A stretch of 64,000 nt of DNA from Arenicola marina (GCA_964019135.1 OZ025261.1:35082820-35146819), one strand, 5' to 3'; positions 1-13,284 are shown, counted from the first letter of the stretch. Translations and numbers: made by a program. The notes: a model not told the origin generated them from the sequence alone.

Positions 1-850
1 TCGTATCTTTACATTAGGGCCAGAACCAGCCTATTTCGTATCTTTACATTAGGGCCAGAACCGGCCTATTTCGTATCTTTATATTGGGACCAGAACCAGC
101 CTATTTCGTATCTTTACATTGGGGCAAGAACCAGCCTACTTCGTATCTTTACATTGTCGCAAGAACCAGCCTATTTCGTATCTTTACATTAGGGCCAGAA
201 CCGGCCTATTTCGTATCTTTTCATTGGGGCCAACACCAGTCTATTTCGCATCTTTACATCGGAGCAAGAACCAGCCTATTTCGTATCTTTACCTTGCGGC
301 CAGAACCAGCCTATTTCGCATCTTTACATTGGGCCCAGAACCAGCCTATTTCGTATCTTTACATCGGAGCAAGAACCAGCCTATTTCGTATCTTTACATT
401 GTCGCAAGAACCAGCCTATTTCGTATCTTTACATTAGGGCCAGAACCAGCCTATTTCGTATCTTTACATTGGGGCCAGAACCAGCCTATTTCGTATCTTT
501 ACATTGGGGCCAGAACCAGCCAATTTCGTATCTTTACATTAGGGCCAGAACCAGCCTATTTCGTATCTTTACATTGGGGCCAGAACCAGCCAATTTCGTA
601 TCTTGACATTGGGGCCAAAACCAGCCTATTTCGTATCTTTACATTGGGGCCAGAACCAGCCAATTTCGTATCTTTACATTGGGGCCAGAAGCAGCCTATT
701 TCGTATCTTTACATTGGGGCCAGAACCAGCCAATTTCGTATCTTTACATTGGGGCCAGAACCAGCCTATTTCGTATCTTTACATTGGGGCCAGAACCAGC
801 CTATTTCGTATCTTTACATTGGGGCCAGAACCAGCTTATTGCTAATGCAG
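1..850. repeat. 35-bp minisatellite, about 24 copies
   Basis: A 35-bp unit containing TATTTCGTATCTTTACAT followed by a GGGGCCAGAACCAGCC-like part is repeated from the window edge to about 845. Copies differ by single substitutions such as ggggcc/agggcc/gtcgca. Because 35 is not a multiple of three, the reading frame rotates from copy to copy, and the open frames over this stretch are a by-product of the repeat. The array continues beyond the left edge. Confidence 0.95.
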
Positions 851-894
851 TCGATGGTTCAATATAATGCGAGTTGAAGCAGAGGTGAAGACTG

Positions 895-1850
895 CAGTGT
901 GGCCCTTACCGTGATGGTCACCATGGCGTAGGGTGGCCCTTACTGTGATGGTCACCCAGGCGTAGTGTGGCCCTTACCGTGATGGTCACCCTGGCGTAGT
1001 GTGGCCTTTACCGTGATGGTCACCAAGGCGTAGTGTGGCCCTTACCGTGATGGTCACCCAGGCGTAGGGTGGCCCTTACTGTGATGGTCACCCAGGCATA
1101 GTGTGGCCCTTACCGTGATGGTCACCATGGCGTAGTGTGTGGCCCTAACCGTGATGGTCACCCTGGCGTAGTGTGGCCCTTACCGTGATGGTCACCCTGG
1201 CGTAGTGTGGCCCTTACCTTGATGGAATGGAATGGAATGTTGGTGTTTTAGGCCACTTTTGTGCACATACAGGCTAAATTGGGCCAAGGAACCTCCCGAG
1301 ACGATGAAGGATGAAGGAATGAAACATGCCCCAGATTAGGTGCCCGAGCCCGGATTCGAACCCAGGACCTATTGATCTGCGGTCTAGTGCGCTAACCACT
1401 ACACCAGGGAGGCCCCCTTACCTTGATGGTCACCATGGCATAGTCTGGCACTTAACGTGATGGTCACCCAGGCGTCGTGTGGCCCTTACCGTGATGGTCA
1501 CCCAGGCGTAGTGTAGCCCTTACCGTGATGGTCACCCAGGCGTAGTGTGGCCCTTACCGTGATGGTCACCCAGGCGTCGTGTGGCCCTTACCGTGATGGT
1601 CACCCAGGCGTAGTGTAGCCCTTACCGTGATGGTCACCCAGGCGTAGTGTGGCCCTTACCGTGATGGTCACCCAGGCGTAGTGTAGCCCTTACCGTGATG
1701 GTCACCCAGGCGTCGTGTGGCCCTTACCGTGATGGTCACCCAGGCGTAGCGTAGCCCTTACCGTGATGGTCACCCAGGCGTAGTGTGGCCCTTACCGTGA
1801 TGGTCACCCAGGCGTAGTGTGGCTCTTACCGTGATGGTCACCCAGGCGTT
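895..1850. repeat. 34-bp minisatellite split by a SINE
   Basis: A 34-bp unit (GTGTGGCCCTTACCGTGATG then GTCACCCAGGCGTA) is repeated on both sides of a SINE at 1226-1414. On the minus strand every unit carries ACG followed by GTAAGG, a donor-like sequence. The last unit touches the donor of the candidate exon at 1853-1921, whose end is ACG followed by GTAACG. The array may therefore be seeded by that exon's 5' splice site. Confidence 0.93.
1226..1414 (-). mobile_element. tRNA-derived SINE, copy 1
   Basis: Read on the minus strand the element starts with a tRNA-like head (GGCCTCCCTGGTGTAGTGG, then an A-box region, and a B box GGTTCGAATCC). It has an unrelated body and ends in a short ATTCC-type tail. 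It is flanked by a perfect 15-bp target duplication (CCCTTACCTTGATGG) at 1211-1225 and 1415-1429, made from the surrounding minisatellite. The body reads the same, base for base by eye, as the copy at 13083-13270. Internal Pol III promoter boxes and target duplications are the family hallmarks of a LINE-mobilised SINE. Confidence 0.9.
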
Positions 1851-1852
1851 AC

Positions 1853-1921
1853 CGTCCCCTGCCCGCACGATGCTGAAGACAGACAGCACCATCATAGCGC
1901 CCCCAATCACAACTCCGGCGA
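1853..1921 (-). CDS. candidate internal exon coding a hydrophobic segment
   Basis: On the minus strand a good acceptor (ccttggtccttgcag) is followed by 69 nt and a donor gtaacg. With two bases completing a split codon the exon reads AGVVIGGAMMVLSVFSIVR, then AGD, which looks like one membrane-spanning segment. A second frame is also open over this short length. The donor lies directly at the start of the 34-bp array. The family is not recognised. The call rests on two splice sites plus hydrophobicity, so it could be chance. Confidence 0.4.
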
Positions 1922-2090
1922 CTGCAAGGACCAAGGACAAAACTTAATACCGTCATAACGCCGTAGTTGTCACATCTCCATTATGTCATAAAGTCATAGC
2001 AGTCAAACCGTTATGAGGTCGTAATTTCACAGAAGTCAACCGTTATGACGTTATAGGGACATAACAGTTAAATCTAAATGGAGTCCTAGT

Positions 2091-5000
2091 GCCATAGCAG
2101 ACATCACGCCACAGTGCCATAGCAGGCATCACGCCACAGTGGCATAGCAGGCATCATGCCACAGTGCCATAGCAGGCATCATGCCACAGCGTCATAGCAG
2201 ACATCACGCCACAGTGCCATAGCAGGCATCACGCCACAGTGCCATATCAGGCATCATGCCACAGTGCCATAGCAGGCATCACGCCACAGTGCCATAGCAG
2301 GCATCATGCCACAGTGCCATAGCAGGCATCATGCCACAGCGTCATAGCAGACATCACGCCACAGTGCCATAGCAGGCATCACGCCACAGTGCCATATCAG
2401 GCATCATGAATCAGTGCCATAGCAGGCATCATGCCACAGTGCCATAGCAGGCATCATGCCACAGTGCCATAGCAGGCATCATGCCACAGTGCCATAGCAG
2501 GCATCATGCCACAGTGCCATAGCAGGCATCATGCCACAGTGCCATAGCAGGCATCATGCCACAGCGTCATAGCAGACATCACGCCACAGTGCCATAGCAG
2601 CCATCATGCCACAGTGCCATAGCAGGCATCATGCCACAGTGCCATAGCAGGCATCATGCCACAGTGCCATAGCAGCCATCATGCCACAGTGCCATAGCAG
2701 GCATCATGCCACTGTGCCATAGCAGGCATCATGCCACAGTGCCACAGCAGGCATCATGCCACAGTGCCATAGCAGCCATCACGCCACAGTGCCATAGCAG
2801 GCATCATGCCACAGTGCCACAGCAGGCATCATGCCACAGTGCCATAGCAGACATCATGCCACAGTGTCATAGCAGGCATCATGCCACAGTGCCATAGCAG
2901 GCATCATGCCACAGTGCCATAGCAGGCATCATGCCACAGTGCCATAGCAGACATCACGCCACTGTGCCATAGCAGGCATCATGCCACAGTGCCATAGCAG
3001 GCATCATGCCACAGTGCCATAGCAGCCGTCATGCCACTGTGCCATAGCAGGCATCATGCCACAGTGCCATAGCAGCCATCATGCCACTGTGCCATAGCAG
3101 GCATCATGCCACAGTGCCATAGCAGGCATCATGCCACAGTGCCATAGCAGGCATCATGCCACAGTGCCATAGCAGACATCATGCCACAGTGCCATAGCAG
3201 GCATCATGCCACAGTGCCATAGCAGCCATCACGCCACAGTGCCATAGCAGGCATCACGCCACAGTGCCATAGCAGCCATCATGCCACAGTGCCATAGCAG
3301 GCATCACGCCACAATGCCATAGCAGGCATCACGCCACAGCGTCATAGCAGGCATCATGCTACAGTGCCATAGCAGGCATCACGCCACAGTGCCATAGCAG
3401 CCATCATGCCACAGTGCCATAGCAGGCATCACGCCACAATGCCATAGCAGGCATCACGCCACAGCGTCATAGCAGGCATCATGCCACAGTGCCATAGCAG
3501 ATATCATGCCACTGTGCCATAGCAGGCATCATGCCACAGTGCCATGGCAGCCATCATGCCACAGTGCCATAGCAGCCATCATGCCACAGTGCCATAGCAG
3601 GCATCACGCCACAGTGCCATAGCAGGCATCATGCCACAGTGCCATAGCAGGCATCACGCCACAGTGCCATAGCAGGCATCATGCCACAGTGCCATAGCAG
3701 GCATCATGCCACTGTGCCATAGCAGGCATCATGCCACTGTGCCATAGCAGGCATCATGCCACTGTGCCATAGCAGGCATCATGCCACAGTGCCATAGCAG
3801 GCATCATGCCACTGTGCCATAGCAGGCATCATGCCACTGTGCCATAGCAGGCATCATGCCTCTGTGCCATAGCAGGCATCATGCCACTGTGCCATAGCAG
3901 CCATCACGCCACAGTGCCATAGCAGGCATTATGCCACAGTGCCATAGCAGCCATCACGCCACAGTGCCATAGCAGGCATCATGCCACAGTGCCATAGCAG
4001 GCATCACGCCACAGTGCCATAGCAGGCATCATGCCACAGTGCCATAGCAGGCATCGTGCCACAGTGCCATAGCAGCCATCATGCCACAGTGCCATAGCAG
4101 CCATCATGCCACAGTGCCATAGCAGGCATCATGCCATAGTGCCATAGCAGGCATCACGCCACAGTGCCATAGCAGCCATCACGCCACAGTGCCATAGCAG
4201 GCATCATGCCACAGTGCAATAGCAGGCATCATGCCACAGTGCCATAGCAGGCATCATGCCACAGTGCCATAGCAGGCATTATGCCACAGTGCCATAGCAG
4301 CCATCACGCCACAGTGCCATAGCAGGCATCATGCCACAGTGCCATAGCAGGCATCACGATACAGTGCCATAGCAGGCATCATGCCACAGTGCCATAGCAG
4401 GCATCGTGCCACAGTGCCATAGCAGCCATCATGCCACAGTGCCATAGCAGCCATCATGCCACAGTGCCATAGCAGGCATCATGCCATAGTGCCATAGCAG
4501 GCATCATGCCACAGTGCCATAGCAGCCATCATGCCACAGTGCCATAGCAGCCATTATGCCACAGTGCCATAGCAGCCATCATGCCACAGTGCCATAGCAG
4601 GCATCATGCCACAGTGCCATAGCAGGCATCATGCCACAGTGCCATAGCAGCCATCATGCCACAGTGCCATAGCAGGCATCATGCCACAGTGCCATAGCAG
4701 CCATCATGCCACAGTGCCATAGCAGGCATCATGCCACTGTGCCATAGCAGGCATCACGCCACAGTGCCATAGCAGGCATCATGCCACAGTGCCATAGCAG
4801 GCATCGTGCCACAGTGCCATAGCAGCCATCATGCCACAGTGCCATAGCAGCCATCATGCCACAGTGCCATAGCAGGCATCATGCCATAGTAGGCATCATG
4901 CCATAGTAGGCATCATGCCACAGTGCCATAGCAGCCATCATGCCACAGTGCCATAGCAGCCATCATGCCACAGTGCCATAGCAGGCATCATGCCACAGTG

Positions 5001-8000
5001 CCATAGCAGCCATCATGCCACAGTGCCATAGCAGGCATCATGCCACAGTGCCATAGCAGGCATCATGCCACAGTGCCATAGCAGCCATCACGCCACAGTG
5101 CCATAGCAGGCATCATGCCACAGTGCCATAGCAGGCATCATGCCACAGTGCCATAGCAGCCATCACGCCACAGTGCCATAGCAGGCATCGTGCCATAGCA
5201 AGCATCATGCCACAGTGCCATAGCAGGCATCGTGCCACAGTGCCATAGCAGCCATCATGCCACAGTGCCATAGCAGGCATCATGCCACTGTGCCATAGCA
5301 GCCATCATGCCACAGTGTCATAGCAGCCATCACGCCACAGTGCTATAGCAGGCATCATGCCACAGTGCCATAGCAGGCATCACGCCACAGTGCCATAGCA
5401 GCCATCATGCCACAGTGCCATAGCAGGCATCATGCCACAGTGCCATAGCAGGCATCAGGCAACAGTGCCATAGCAGGCATCATGCCACAGTGCCATAGCA
5501 GGCATCATGCCACAGTGCCATAGCAGGCATCATGCCACAGTGCCATAGCAGCCATCATGCCACAGTGCCATAGCAGGCATCGTGCCACAGTGCCAAAGCA
5601 GCCATCATGCCACAGTGCCATAGCAGGCATCATGCCACAGTGCCATAGCAGGCATCATGCCACAGTGCCATAGCAGCCATCATGCCACAGTGCCATAGCA
5701 GGCATCGTGCCACAGTGCCAAAGCAGCCATCATGCCACAGTGCCATAGCAAGCATCATGCCACAGTGCCATAGCAAGCATCATGCCACAGTGCCATAGCA
5801 GCCATCATGCCACAGTGCCATAGCAGCCATCATGCCATAGTGCCATAGCAGGCATCACGCCACAGTGCCATAGCAAGCATCATGCCACAGTGCCATAGCA
5901 GCCATCATGCCACAGTGCCATAGCAGGCATCATGCCACAGTGCCATAGCAGCCATCATGCCATAGTGCCATAGCAGGCATCACGCCACAGTGCCATAGCA
6001 AGCATCATGCCACAGTGCCATAGCAGCCATCATGCCACAGTGCCATAGCAGGCATCATGCCACAGCGTCATAGCAGGCATCATGCCACAGTGCCATAGCA
6101 GGCATCACGCCACAGTGCCATAGCAGCCATCATGCCACAGTGCCATAGCAGCCATCATGCCACAGTGCCATAGAAGGCATCGTGCCATAGCCGCCATCAT
6201 GCCACAGTGCCATAGCAGACATCATGCCACAGTGCCATAGCAGCCATCATGCCACAGTGCCATAGCAGCCATCATGCCACAGTGCCATAGCAAGCATCAC
6301 GCCACAGTGCCATAGCAAGCATCATGCCACAGTGCCATAGCAGCCATCATGCCACAGCGTCATAGCAGGCATCACGCCACAGTGCCATAGCAGCCATCAT
6401 GCCACAGTGCCATAGCAGCCATCATGCCACAGTGCCATAGAAGGCATCGTGCCATAGCAGCCATCATGCCACAGTGCCATAGCAGACATCATGCCACAGT
6501 GCCATAGCAGGCATCATGCCACAGTGCCATAGCAGGCATCACGCCACAGTGCCATAGCAGGCATCACGCCACATTGCCATAGCAAGCATCATGCCACAGT
6601 GCCATAGCAGCCATCATGCCACAGTGCCATAGCAGCCATCATGCCACAGTGCCATAGCAGCCATCATGCCATTGTGCCATAACAGGCATCATGCCACAGT
6701 GCCATAGCAGCCATCATGCCACAGTGCCATAGCAGCCATCATGCCACAGTGCCATAGCAGCCATCATGCCACAGTGCCATAGCAGCCATCATGCCACAGT
6801 GCCATAGCAAGCATCATGCCACAATGCCATAGCAGGCATCAGGCAACAGTGCCATATCAGCCATCATGCCACAGTGCCATAGCAGCCATCATGCCACAGT
6901 GCCATAGCAGCCATCATGCCACTGTGCCATAGCAGGCATCATGCAACAGTGCCATAGCAAGCATCATGCCACAATGCCATAGCAGCCATCATGCCACAGT
7001 GCCATAGCAGCCATCATGCCACAGTGCCATAGCAAGCATCATGCCACAATGCCATAGCAGGCATCAGGCAACAGTGCCATAGCAGCCATCATGCCACAGT
7101 GCCATAGCAGCCATCATGCCACAGTGCCATAGCAGCCATCATGCCACTGTGCCATAGCAGGCATCATGCAACAGTGCCATAGCAAGCATCATGCCACAAT
7201 GCCATAGCAGCCATCATGCCACAGTGCCATAGCAGCCATCATGCCACAGTGCCATAGCAGCCATCACGCCACAGTGCCATAGCAGGCATCGTGCCATAGC
7301 AAGCATCATGCCACAGTGCCATAGCAGCCATCATGCCACAGTGCCATAGCAGCCATCATGCCACAGTGCCATAGCAGCCATCATGCCACAGTGCCATAGC
7401 AGCCATCATGCCACAGTGCCATAGCAAGCATCATGCCACAATGCCATAGCAGGCATCACGCCACAGTGCCATAGCAGGCATCACGCCACAGTGCCATAGC
7501 AGCCATCATGCCACAGTGCCATAGCAGCCATCATGCCACAGTGCCATAGCAAGCATCATGCCACAATGCCATAGCAGGCATCATGCCACAGTGCCATAGC
7601 AGGCATCATGCCACAATGCCATAGCAGGCATCAGGCAACAGTGCCATAGCAGCCATCATGCCACAGTGCCATAGCAGCCATCATGCCACAGTGCCATAGC
7701 AAGCATCATGCCACAGTGCCATAGCAGCCATCATGCCACAGTGCCATAGCAGCCATCATGCCACAGTGCCATAGCAAGCATCACGCCACAGTGCCATAGC
7801 AAGCATCACGCCACAGTGCCATAGCAAGCATCATGCCACAGTGCCATAGCAGCCATCATGCCACAGTGCCATAGCAGCCATCATGCCACAGTGCCATAGC
7901 AGGCATCATGCCACAGTGCCATAGCAGGCATCATGCCACAGTGCCATAGCAGGCATCATGCCACAGTGCCATAGCAGGCATCATGCCACAGTGCCATAGC

Positions 8001-10296
8001 AGCCATCATGCCACAGTGCCATAGCAGGCATCACGCCACAGTGCCATAGCAGGCATCACGCCACAGTGCCATAGCAGGCATCACGCCACAGTGCCATAGC
8101 AGGCATCACGCCACAGTGCCATAGCAGGCATCACGCCACAGTGCCATAGCAGGCATCACGCCACAGTGCCATAGCAGGCATCACGCCACAGTGCCATAGC
8201 AGGCATCACGCCACAGTGCCATAGCAGGCATCACGCCACAGTGCCATAGCAGGCATCACGCCACAGTGCCATAGCAGCCATCATGCCACAGTGCCATAGC
8301 AGGCATCAGGCCACAGTGCCATAGCAGGCATCACGCCACAGTGCCATAGCAGGCATCACGCCACAGTGCCATAGCAGGCATCACGCCACAGTGCCATAGC
8401 AGGCATCACGCCACAGTGCCATAGCAGGCATCACGCCACAGTGCCATAGCAGGCATCACGCCACAGTGCCATAGCAGGCATCACGCCACAGTGCCATAGC
8501 AGGCATCACGCCACAGTGCCATAGCAGGCATCACGCCACAGTGCCATAGCAGCCATCATGCCACAGTGCCATAGCAGGCATCAGGCCACAGTGCCATAGC
8601 AGGCATCACGCCACAGTGCCATAGCAGGCATCACGCCACAGTGCCATAGCAGGCATCACGCCACAGTGCCATAGCAGGCATCACGCCACAGTGCCATAGC
8701 AGGCATCACGCCACAGTGCCATAGCAGGCATCACGCCACAGTGCCATAGCAGCCATCATGCCACAGTGCCATAGCAGGCATCAGGCCACAGTGCCATAGC
8801 AGGCATCACGCCACAGTGCCATAGCAGGCATCACGCCACAGTGCCATAGCAGGCATCACGCCACAGTGCCATAGCAGGCATCACGCCACAGTGCCATAGC
8901 AGGCATCACGCCACAGTGCCATAGCAGGCATCACGCCACAGTGCCATAGCAGGCATCACGCCACAGTGCCATAGCAGGCATCATGCCACTGTGCCATAGC
9001 AGGCATCACGCCACAGTGCCATAGCAGGCATCACGCCACAGTGCCATAGCAGGCATCACGCCACAGTGCCATAGCAGGCATCACGCCACAGTGCCATAGC
9101 AGCCATCATGCCACAGTGCCATAGCAGGCATCAGGCCACAGTGCCATAGCAGGCATCACGCCACAGTGCCATAGCAGGCATCACGCCACAGTGCCATAGC
9201 AGGCATCACGCCACAGTGCCATAGCAAGCATCACGCCACAGTGCCATAGCAAGCATCATGCCACAATGCCATAGCAGCCATCATGCCACAGTGCCATAGC
9301 AGCCATCATGCCACAATGCCATAGCAGGCATCGTGCCATAGCAGGCATCATGCCACAGTGCCATAGCAGGCATCATGCCACTGTGCCATAGCAGGCATCA
9401 TGCCACAGTGCCATAGCAGGCATCGTGCCACAGTGCCATAGCAGCCATCATGCTACAGTGCCATAGCAGCCATCATGCCACAGTGCCATAGCAGGCATCA
9501 TGCCACAGTGCCATAGCAGGCATCATGCCACAATGCCATGGCAGGCATCACGCCACAGTGCCATAGCAGGCATCAGGCAACAGTGCCATAGCAGGCATCA
9601 TGCCACAGTGCCATAGCAGGCATCATGCCACAGTGCCATAGCAGGCATCATGCCACAGTGCCATAGCAGGCATCACGCCACAGTGCCATAGCAGGCATCA
9701 TGCCACAGTGCCATAGCAGGCATCATGCCACAGTGCCATAGCAGGCATCATGCCACAATGCCATGGCAGGCATCACGCCACAGTGCCATAGCAGGCATCA
9801 GGCAACAGTGCCATAGCAGGCATCATGCCACAGTGCCATAGCAGGCATCATGCCACAGTGCCATAGCAGGCATCATGCCACAGTGCCATAGCAGGCATCA
9901 CGCCACAGTGCCATAGCAGGCATCACGCCACAGTGCCATAGCAGGCATCATGCCACAGTGCCATAGCAGGCATCACGCCACAGTGCCATAGCAGGCATCA
10001 CGCCACAGTGCCATAGCAGGCATCATGCCACAGTGCCATAGCAGGCATTATGCCACAGTGCCATAGCAGGCATCATGCCACAGTGCCATGGCAGGCATCA
10101 CGCCACAGTGCCATAGCAGGCATTATGCCACAGTGCCATAGCAGGCATCATGCCACAGTGCCATAGCAGGCATTATGCCACAGTGCCATAGCAGGCATCA
10201 TGCCACAGTGCCATGGCAGGCATCACGCCACAGTGCCATAGCAGCCATCACGCCACAGTGCCATAGCAGGCATCACGCCACAGTGCCATAGCTGCG
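2091..10296. repeat. 8.2-kb array of a 25-bp unit, about 325 copies
   Basis: A 25-bp unit (GCCATAGCAGGCATCATGCC then ACAGT) runs almost unbroken for 8.2 kb. Variants at a few sites (catcatg/catcacg/catcagg, cagcc/cagg/caag) are clustered. About 8020-9240 is dominated by the catcacg type with a repeated 'ccatcatg + catcagg' marker near 8275, 8550, 8750 and 9100. A block near 9530-9590 recurs near 9760-9820. These point to block duplication. Each unit contains near-palindromic GGCATcATGCC. A few units are shortened (about 4890, 5190, 6180, 7290, 9330). Confidence 0.97.
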
Positions 10297-10319
10297 ACCA
10301 ACAACACGCCGCACGTCAT
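10277..10319 (-). CDS. speculative first exon with signal-peptide-like start
   Basis: At the edge of the 25-bp array the minus strand has an ATG followed by MTCGVLLVAAMALW and a possible donor gtgatg. It leaves a one-base overhang that matches the phase of the hydrophobic exon at 1853-1921. If real, the 8.2-kb array would lie wholly in the first intron, and each 25-bp unit would repeat this donor. The donor is weak and the exon is only 43 nt long. On the plus strand an equally good donor-like gtgagtta lies at 10324. Confidence 0.18.
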
Positions 10320-10429
10320 GCCGGTGAGTTATACTAAGGATAAGCTTCAAATGCTCATTGTATCGTAGTGACCGGCACCAATGCGTCCTAGAGCGGTCAG
10401 TTTCATACCAATATCTATCATCATAGTGT

Positions 10430-11750
10430 CATAATGTCACCACGTCGCAGTAATCTCATGTCATAATGTCATCCCGTCGTAGCGATATCATCTCATGCCA
10501 GTACGTCGCAGCGGTGTCATGTCATAATGTCACCACGTCGCAGCGATGTCATGTCATAATGTCACCATGTCGCAGCGATCTCACGTCATAATGTCACCAC
10601 GTCGTAGCGATGTCATCTCATAATGTCAGCACGTCGTGGCGATGTCATGTCACCACGTCGTAGCGATGGCATCTCATGTCATTACGTCGTAGCGATGTCA
10701 TCTCATAATGTCAGCACGTCGTAGCGATGTCATGTCACCACGTCGTAGCGATGACATCTCATGTCATTACGTCGTAGCGATGTCGTGTCATAATGTCAGC
10801 ACGTCGTAGCGATGACATCTCATGTCATTACGTCGTAGCGATGTCATATCATAATGTCAGCACGTCGTAGCGATGTCATCTCATAATGTCACCACGTCGT
10901 AGCGATGACATCTCATGTCATTACGTCGTAGCGATGTCGTGTCATAATGTCAGCACGTCGTAGCGACGTCATGTCACCACGTCGTAGCGATGACATCTCA
11001 TGTCATTACGTCGTAGCGATGTCATCTCATAATGTCACCACGTCGTAGCGATGACATCTCATGTCATTACGTCGTAGCGATGTCGTGTCATAATGTCAGC
11101 ACGTCGTAGCGATGTCATCTCATAATGTCACCACGTCGTAGCGATGACATCTCATGTCATTACGTCGTAGCGATGTCATCTCATAATGTCAGCACGTCGT
11201 AGCGATGTCATGTCACCACGTCGTAGCGATGACATCTCATGTCATTACGTCGTAGCGATGTCGTGTCATAATGTCACCACGTCGTGGCGATGTCATCTCA
11301 TAATGTCACCACGTCGTGGCGATGTCATCTCATGTCATTACGTCGTAGCGATGTCGTGTCATAATGTCACCACGTCGTGGCGATGTCATCTCATAATGTC
11401 ACCACGTCGTGGCGATGTCATCTCATAATGTCACCACGTCGTGGCGATGTCATGTCACCACGTCGTAGCGGTGACATCTCATGTCATTACGTCGTAGCGA
11501 TGTCGTGTCATAATGTCACCACGTCGTAACGATGTCGTGTCATAATGTCACCACGTCGTAACGATGTCGTGTCATAATGTCACCACGTCGTGGCGATGTT
11601 ATGTCATAATGTCACCACGTCGTAACGATGTCATGTCATAATGTCACCACGTCGTGGCGATGTTATGTCATAATGTCACCACGTCGTAACGATGTTATGT
11701 CATAATTTCACCACGTCGTGGCGATGTTATGTCATAATGTCACCGCGTCG
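10430..11750. repeat. minisatellite of mixed 21-32-bp units (cgtcgtagcgatgtcat)
   Basis: Units built from ACGTCGTAGCGATGTCATGT and CATAATGTCACC alternate in full (about 32 bp) and shortened forms. Longer blocks such as 'gtcgtgtcataatgtcagcacg' recur several times between 10770 and 11170. The open frame over 11186-11428 is a by-product of the repeat. Confidence 0.93.
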
Positions 11751-13068
11751 TACTTATGCTTCCTGATTATAGAGAGCACGTGGTGACTTATGCTTACTGA
11801 TGATGGAGCGCACGTGGTCCACGTAATCGTGTAAGATGAGCGGCTCAGGGTCGCCGACAGCCAGTGACGTCACAGAACAGCCCACGGCAGCCGCACCAGC
11901 GAGCTAAAAAAAAACTGTTTGATGAGGATTGTGTCAAGCTGTACAGCTCACATAGCCCTGTAACATGGCCCACCGGCCGCAGGGCGGATCGGAGGGCCAT
12001 GTTACAGGGCTACAGCTCACATAGGATCGATTGCCTCGAAATCGGGGTTGAGTTGCGGAGCACGCTCGACCGCCGCGAACAATTTTGGTCACTCGGAGCT
12101 CGCTATGCAACGACATTGGTCACATCGAACTATTTCCATTTGTTGCGGGGATATCTACTAAAGAAATGTCCTTACTTTGGAAATAGCAGCACAATCTAAA
12201 TAGTGTAAATATTGATAAATAAAAGATAACTATAAAGAATCGTCGTCCAGAGTTTAAAGTTGCAGGTCGAGCTCTTTCCCGCCAAAACTAAAGAGGTCAA
12301 AATACAAATAAGAATCCGTCCTTGAATCATTCAAGACTTATTTTGTCTATACTCCACCCATGCCAGACTGCCAAATAGTGTCTCCTAGCCTTGCCCGTTA
12401 TATCTAAACGTTTTACCACAAGTTTTCATTTTAGTGGTAAACGTCACCAGTGTGCTTCGCGATGCTTTGTTATAAGTAGCAGTACCGCGACCAAGTTCTG
12501 TGGTGTCCCGGGATAGACACGTTTGCCACACCATAGCCGAAACGGCGATGTTTATCAGGTTTTTCAATTTATAGAATAAAACAATCGAGTTTTCTGCAAA
12601 TTTTGGTATAAATTTCGCCTAGGCTTAGTTTTGGCGGGAAACAACTCGACATGCAACTTTAATACTATCATGCGGGGCTGCTCTTGATCGCGGCGAACCA
12701 TACCCCACTTCCGGTTCAAAATTGTACGCGTCCTTGACCAATCCGCCAAGTTCAAATCCTTATTAGTCGTTGCCGATGGCGTGCGCAGGCGGTCGACACC
12801 CATAAGCGACGCACCCCTGATCGAGCCATTTGCTCGAAATTCTACCCAACTCTTTGTCTAAAAGTGTTCGCTTTAAAAGTGCTCAGCTTGCATGTTCATG
12901 CTCAATTCTGGGTCGTCCGCCCCACGGTCATGTCTGGTTCATTTAGGGGCAATAGAACCACGCTGGACGGTCACTTTTCAATCAGCCGCCACATTCAATC
13001 TCCTGAATGTCCCATGCGGTTTTGAACGGGACACAATCGGCATACCGAATGAATGCGGGCGCACCCGA
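11751..13068. other. unique sequence with two inverted repeats, no gene seen
   Basis: At 11752 and 11787 a segment of about 30 bp (acttatgcttcctgat-like, ending cacgtggt) occurs twice in direct orientation. At 11935-12035 a palindrome pairs tagccctgtaacatggccc with gggccatgttacagggcta around a GC-rich loop, with acagctcacatag outside both arms. No spliceable exon or known protein was recognised. The short open frames here look like chance. Confidence 0.6.
12253..12662. mobile_element. possible MITE with about 38-bp inverted ends
   Basis: The segment starting tttaaagttgcaggtcgag at 12253 is matched in reverse complement by the segment ending catgcaactttaa at 12662. The arms are about 38 bp with a handful of mismatches and enclose about 330 bp without coding signal. 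No clear target duplication was found. Two decayed insertions in opposite orientation are an alternative. Confidence 0.4.
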
Positions 13069-13082
13069 CCCGGGAAAAAGAA

Positions 13083-13270
13083 TGGAATGGAATGTTGGTG
13101 TTTTAGGCCACTTTTGTGCACATACAGGCTAAATTGGGCCAAGGAACCTCCCGAGACGATGAAGGATGAAGGAATGAAACATGCCCCAGATTAGGTGCCC
13201 GAGCCCGGATTCGAACCCAGGACCTATTGATCTGCGGTCTAGTGCGCTAACCACTACACCAGGGAGGCCC
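13083..13270 (-). mobile_element. tRNA-derived SINE, copy 2
   Basis: Same element as at 1226-1414 and identical to it along the shared body as far as I can read. The tRNA-like head is at 13270 and the ATTCC-type tail at 13083. It is flanked by a perfect 14-bp target duplication (CCCGGGAAAAAGAA) at 13069-13082 and 13271-13284. Open frames crossing it (for example 13129-13371 on the minus strand) only translate the SINE and are not genes. Confidence 0.92.
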
Positions 13271-13284
13271 CCCGGGAAAAAGAA

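Noticed and set aside
1360-1414. Functional tRNA gene
   Set aside because: A and B boxes are present, but the stem pairing is poor, the sequence continues into a SINE body and it is flanked by target duplications.
2091-10296. CRISPR array
   Set aside because: Units are contiguous 25-bp tandem repeats with no unique spacers, in an animal genome.
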